From an uncultured Pelagibacteraceae bacterium (GTDB taxonomy: Bacteria > Pseudomonadota > Alphaproteobacteria > Pelagibacterales > Pelagibacteraceae): DNA of 64,000 bases. Every line of letters begins with the position of its first letter. Within the stretch, counting starts at the first letter, position 1. Under the pieces are notes generated by a model. It saw only the letters and a list, made by a program, of their open reading frames with translations, did not search any database and was not told the origin of the DNA. The stretch spans positions 1 through 64,000 of the forward strand of contig CABZCX010000002.1 in assembly GCA_902524345.1 (NCBI GenBank), written 5' to 3'. This document shows, piece by piece, positions 63,290 to 64,000 of this stretch. The translations under genes were made by a program, and so were the position numbers.

Positions 63290-64000
63290 GCTAATTCTTA
63301 ATTTTAAGTCTAAAGATTCAAAAAAAATAAAAAATCCAAAAAATTTTTTAGGCGGTAAGGGTGCAAATTTATCTGAAATGGGAAGACTAGGTTTACCAGT
63401 GCCTTCTGGTTTCACTATCTCAACAAAAGTTTGTGAAATTTTTTATAAGAATAAAAAAAAATTAAACTCCAAATTAATTAGCCAAATAAAAAAAGAAATT
63501 AAAACAATAGAAAAAGATGTATCAAAAAAATTTGGAGATTTGAAAAATCCTCTTCTTTTATCAGTTCGATCTGGTGCAAGAGTTTCAATGCCAGGCATGA
63601 TGGATACAATTCTGAACTTAGGACTAAATGACAAAACAGTTGTTGCTTTGTCTAACAAAACATCTAATGGAAGATTTGCGAAAGATAGTTATAGAAGATT
63701 CATTCAGATGTATGGAAATGTGGTTATGGGTGTTGAAAGTTACAACTTTGAGGAATTGATAGAAAATTACAAGCTAACCAAGGGTGTTTTGATGGATACA
63801 GACCTTGATGAAGACGACTGGGATGGGTTGATAAAAGATTTTAAGAATGTGGTTAAACAAAAGACTAATAAAGATTTTCCCCAAGATGTTTATCATCAAT
63901 TATTAGGGGCAATAAGTGCTGTTTTTTTATCTTGGGAAAGCAAAAGAGCGAAAATTTATAGAAAGCTGAATCAAATTCCTTCTGAATGGGGAACTGCTGT
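63282..64000 (+). CDS. ppdK: Pyruvate phosphate dikinase, N-terminal part (runs off window)
   Basis: This ORF starts at the ATG at 63282, inside the last codons of glyS, and is open to the window end (about 239 residues of the roughly 880 expected). It shows LGGKGANLSEMGRLGLPVPSGF and SVRSGARVSMPGMMDTILNLGLND, the classic ATP-grasp start of PPDK. PPDK interconverts pyruvate, ATP and Pi with PEP, AMP and PPi. With the class I aldolase, GAPDH and PGK elsewhere in the window it would feed gluconeogenesis. The phosphohistidine and PEP domains lie to the right. The glyS-ppdK link is common in alphaproteobacteria. Confidence 0.95.
   Translation, partial: MNKLILNFKSKDSKKIKNPKNFLGGKGANLSEMGRLGLPVPSGFTISTKVCEIFYKNKKKLNSKLISQIKKEIKTIEKDVSKKFGDLKNPLLLSVRSGARVSMPGMMDTILNLGLNDKTVVALSNKTSNGRFAKDSYRRFIQMYGNVVMGVESYNFEELIENYKLTKGVLMDTDLDEDDWDGLIKDFKNVVKQKTNKDFPQDVYHQLLGAISAVFLSWESKRAKIYRKLNQIPSEWGTA

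Overview
The window looks like a chromosomal segment of a SAR11-type marine alphaproteobacterium (Pelagibacterales). The DNA is extremely AT-rich. Genes are packed with overlaps or gaps of a few bases, and no stretch over 300 bases lacks a gene. Alphaproteobacterial markers are present: a three-gene pntAA-pntAB-pntB, a 36-residue aa3-oxidase subunit IV, a DUF1013/TrcR protein, Cys-free L31 and L36, and the tolQRAB-pal-cpoB-tilS-ftsH-folP-glmM order. No IS element, prophage, CRISPR array or clear pseudogene was seen.

Bases 1-20226 form a surface-polysaccharide (O-antigen) island, and the window opens inside it. The left part (3-9455) encodes HisH-like and HisF-like proteins, a fused N-acetyl-sugar amidotransferase/glycosyltransferase, a Wzy-like membrane protein, a sulfotransferase-like protein, an FkbM-type methyltransferase, a glycosyltransferase and a dehydrogenase/acetyltransferase/aminotransferase trio. 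Together these suggest a diacetamido (possibly acetamidino) uronic acid sugar. The rest (9459-20226) holds further glycosyltransferases, a GalE-like epimerase, a WaaL/Wzy-type protein, a GT-C-like membrane protein next to a polyprenyl-phosphate-type GT2, gmd-fcl for GDP-L-fucose, a WecA-like initiating transferase and a 2-hydroxyacid dehydrogenase. A flippase, wbpA/wbpI-type genes and manB/manC are not in view and may lie to the left.

The island ends at a lone 5S rRNA gene (about 20337-20453) with its own near-consensus promoter. No 16S or 23S is present. From memory, SAR11 hypervariable region 2 lies between the 23S and 5S genes, which fits this layout. A sugar-nucleotide epimerase, rpmJ, the cytochrome oxidase microprotein, pntAA-AB-B and a transaldolase follow on the same strand.

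From 25106 to the right end the content is core genome. A minus-strand block (25106-33384) carries tRNA-fMet, rpsU, trcR-like, rpmE, suhB, efp, thiE, class I FBP aldolase, pgk, gap and tkt. A plus-strand block (33438-49166) carries a coiled-coil gene, zapA, formyl-THF cyclo-ligase, a YmdB-like phosphoesterase, a YebC-family protein, a RuvC-like nuclease, the Tol-Pal system, tilS, ftsH, folP, glmM, thiD and purA. Minus-strand rpoH and rluD follow, then tRNA-Arg, an ABC exporter, tsaC, the xseB-ispA-dxs isoprenoid operon, aroC, pdxH, ispB, an S49 protease, glyQS and the start of ppdK.
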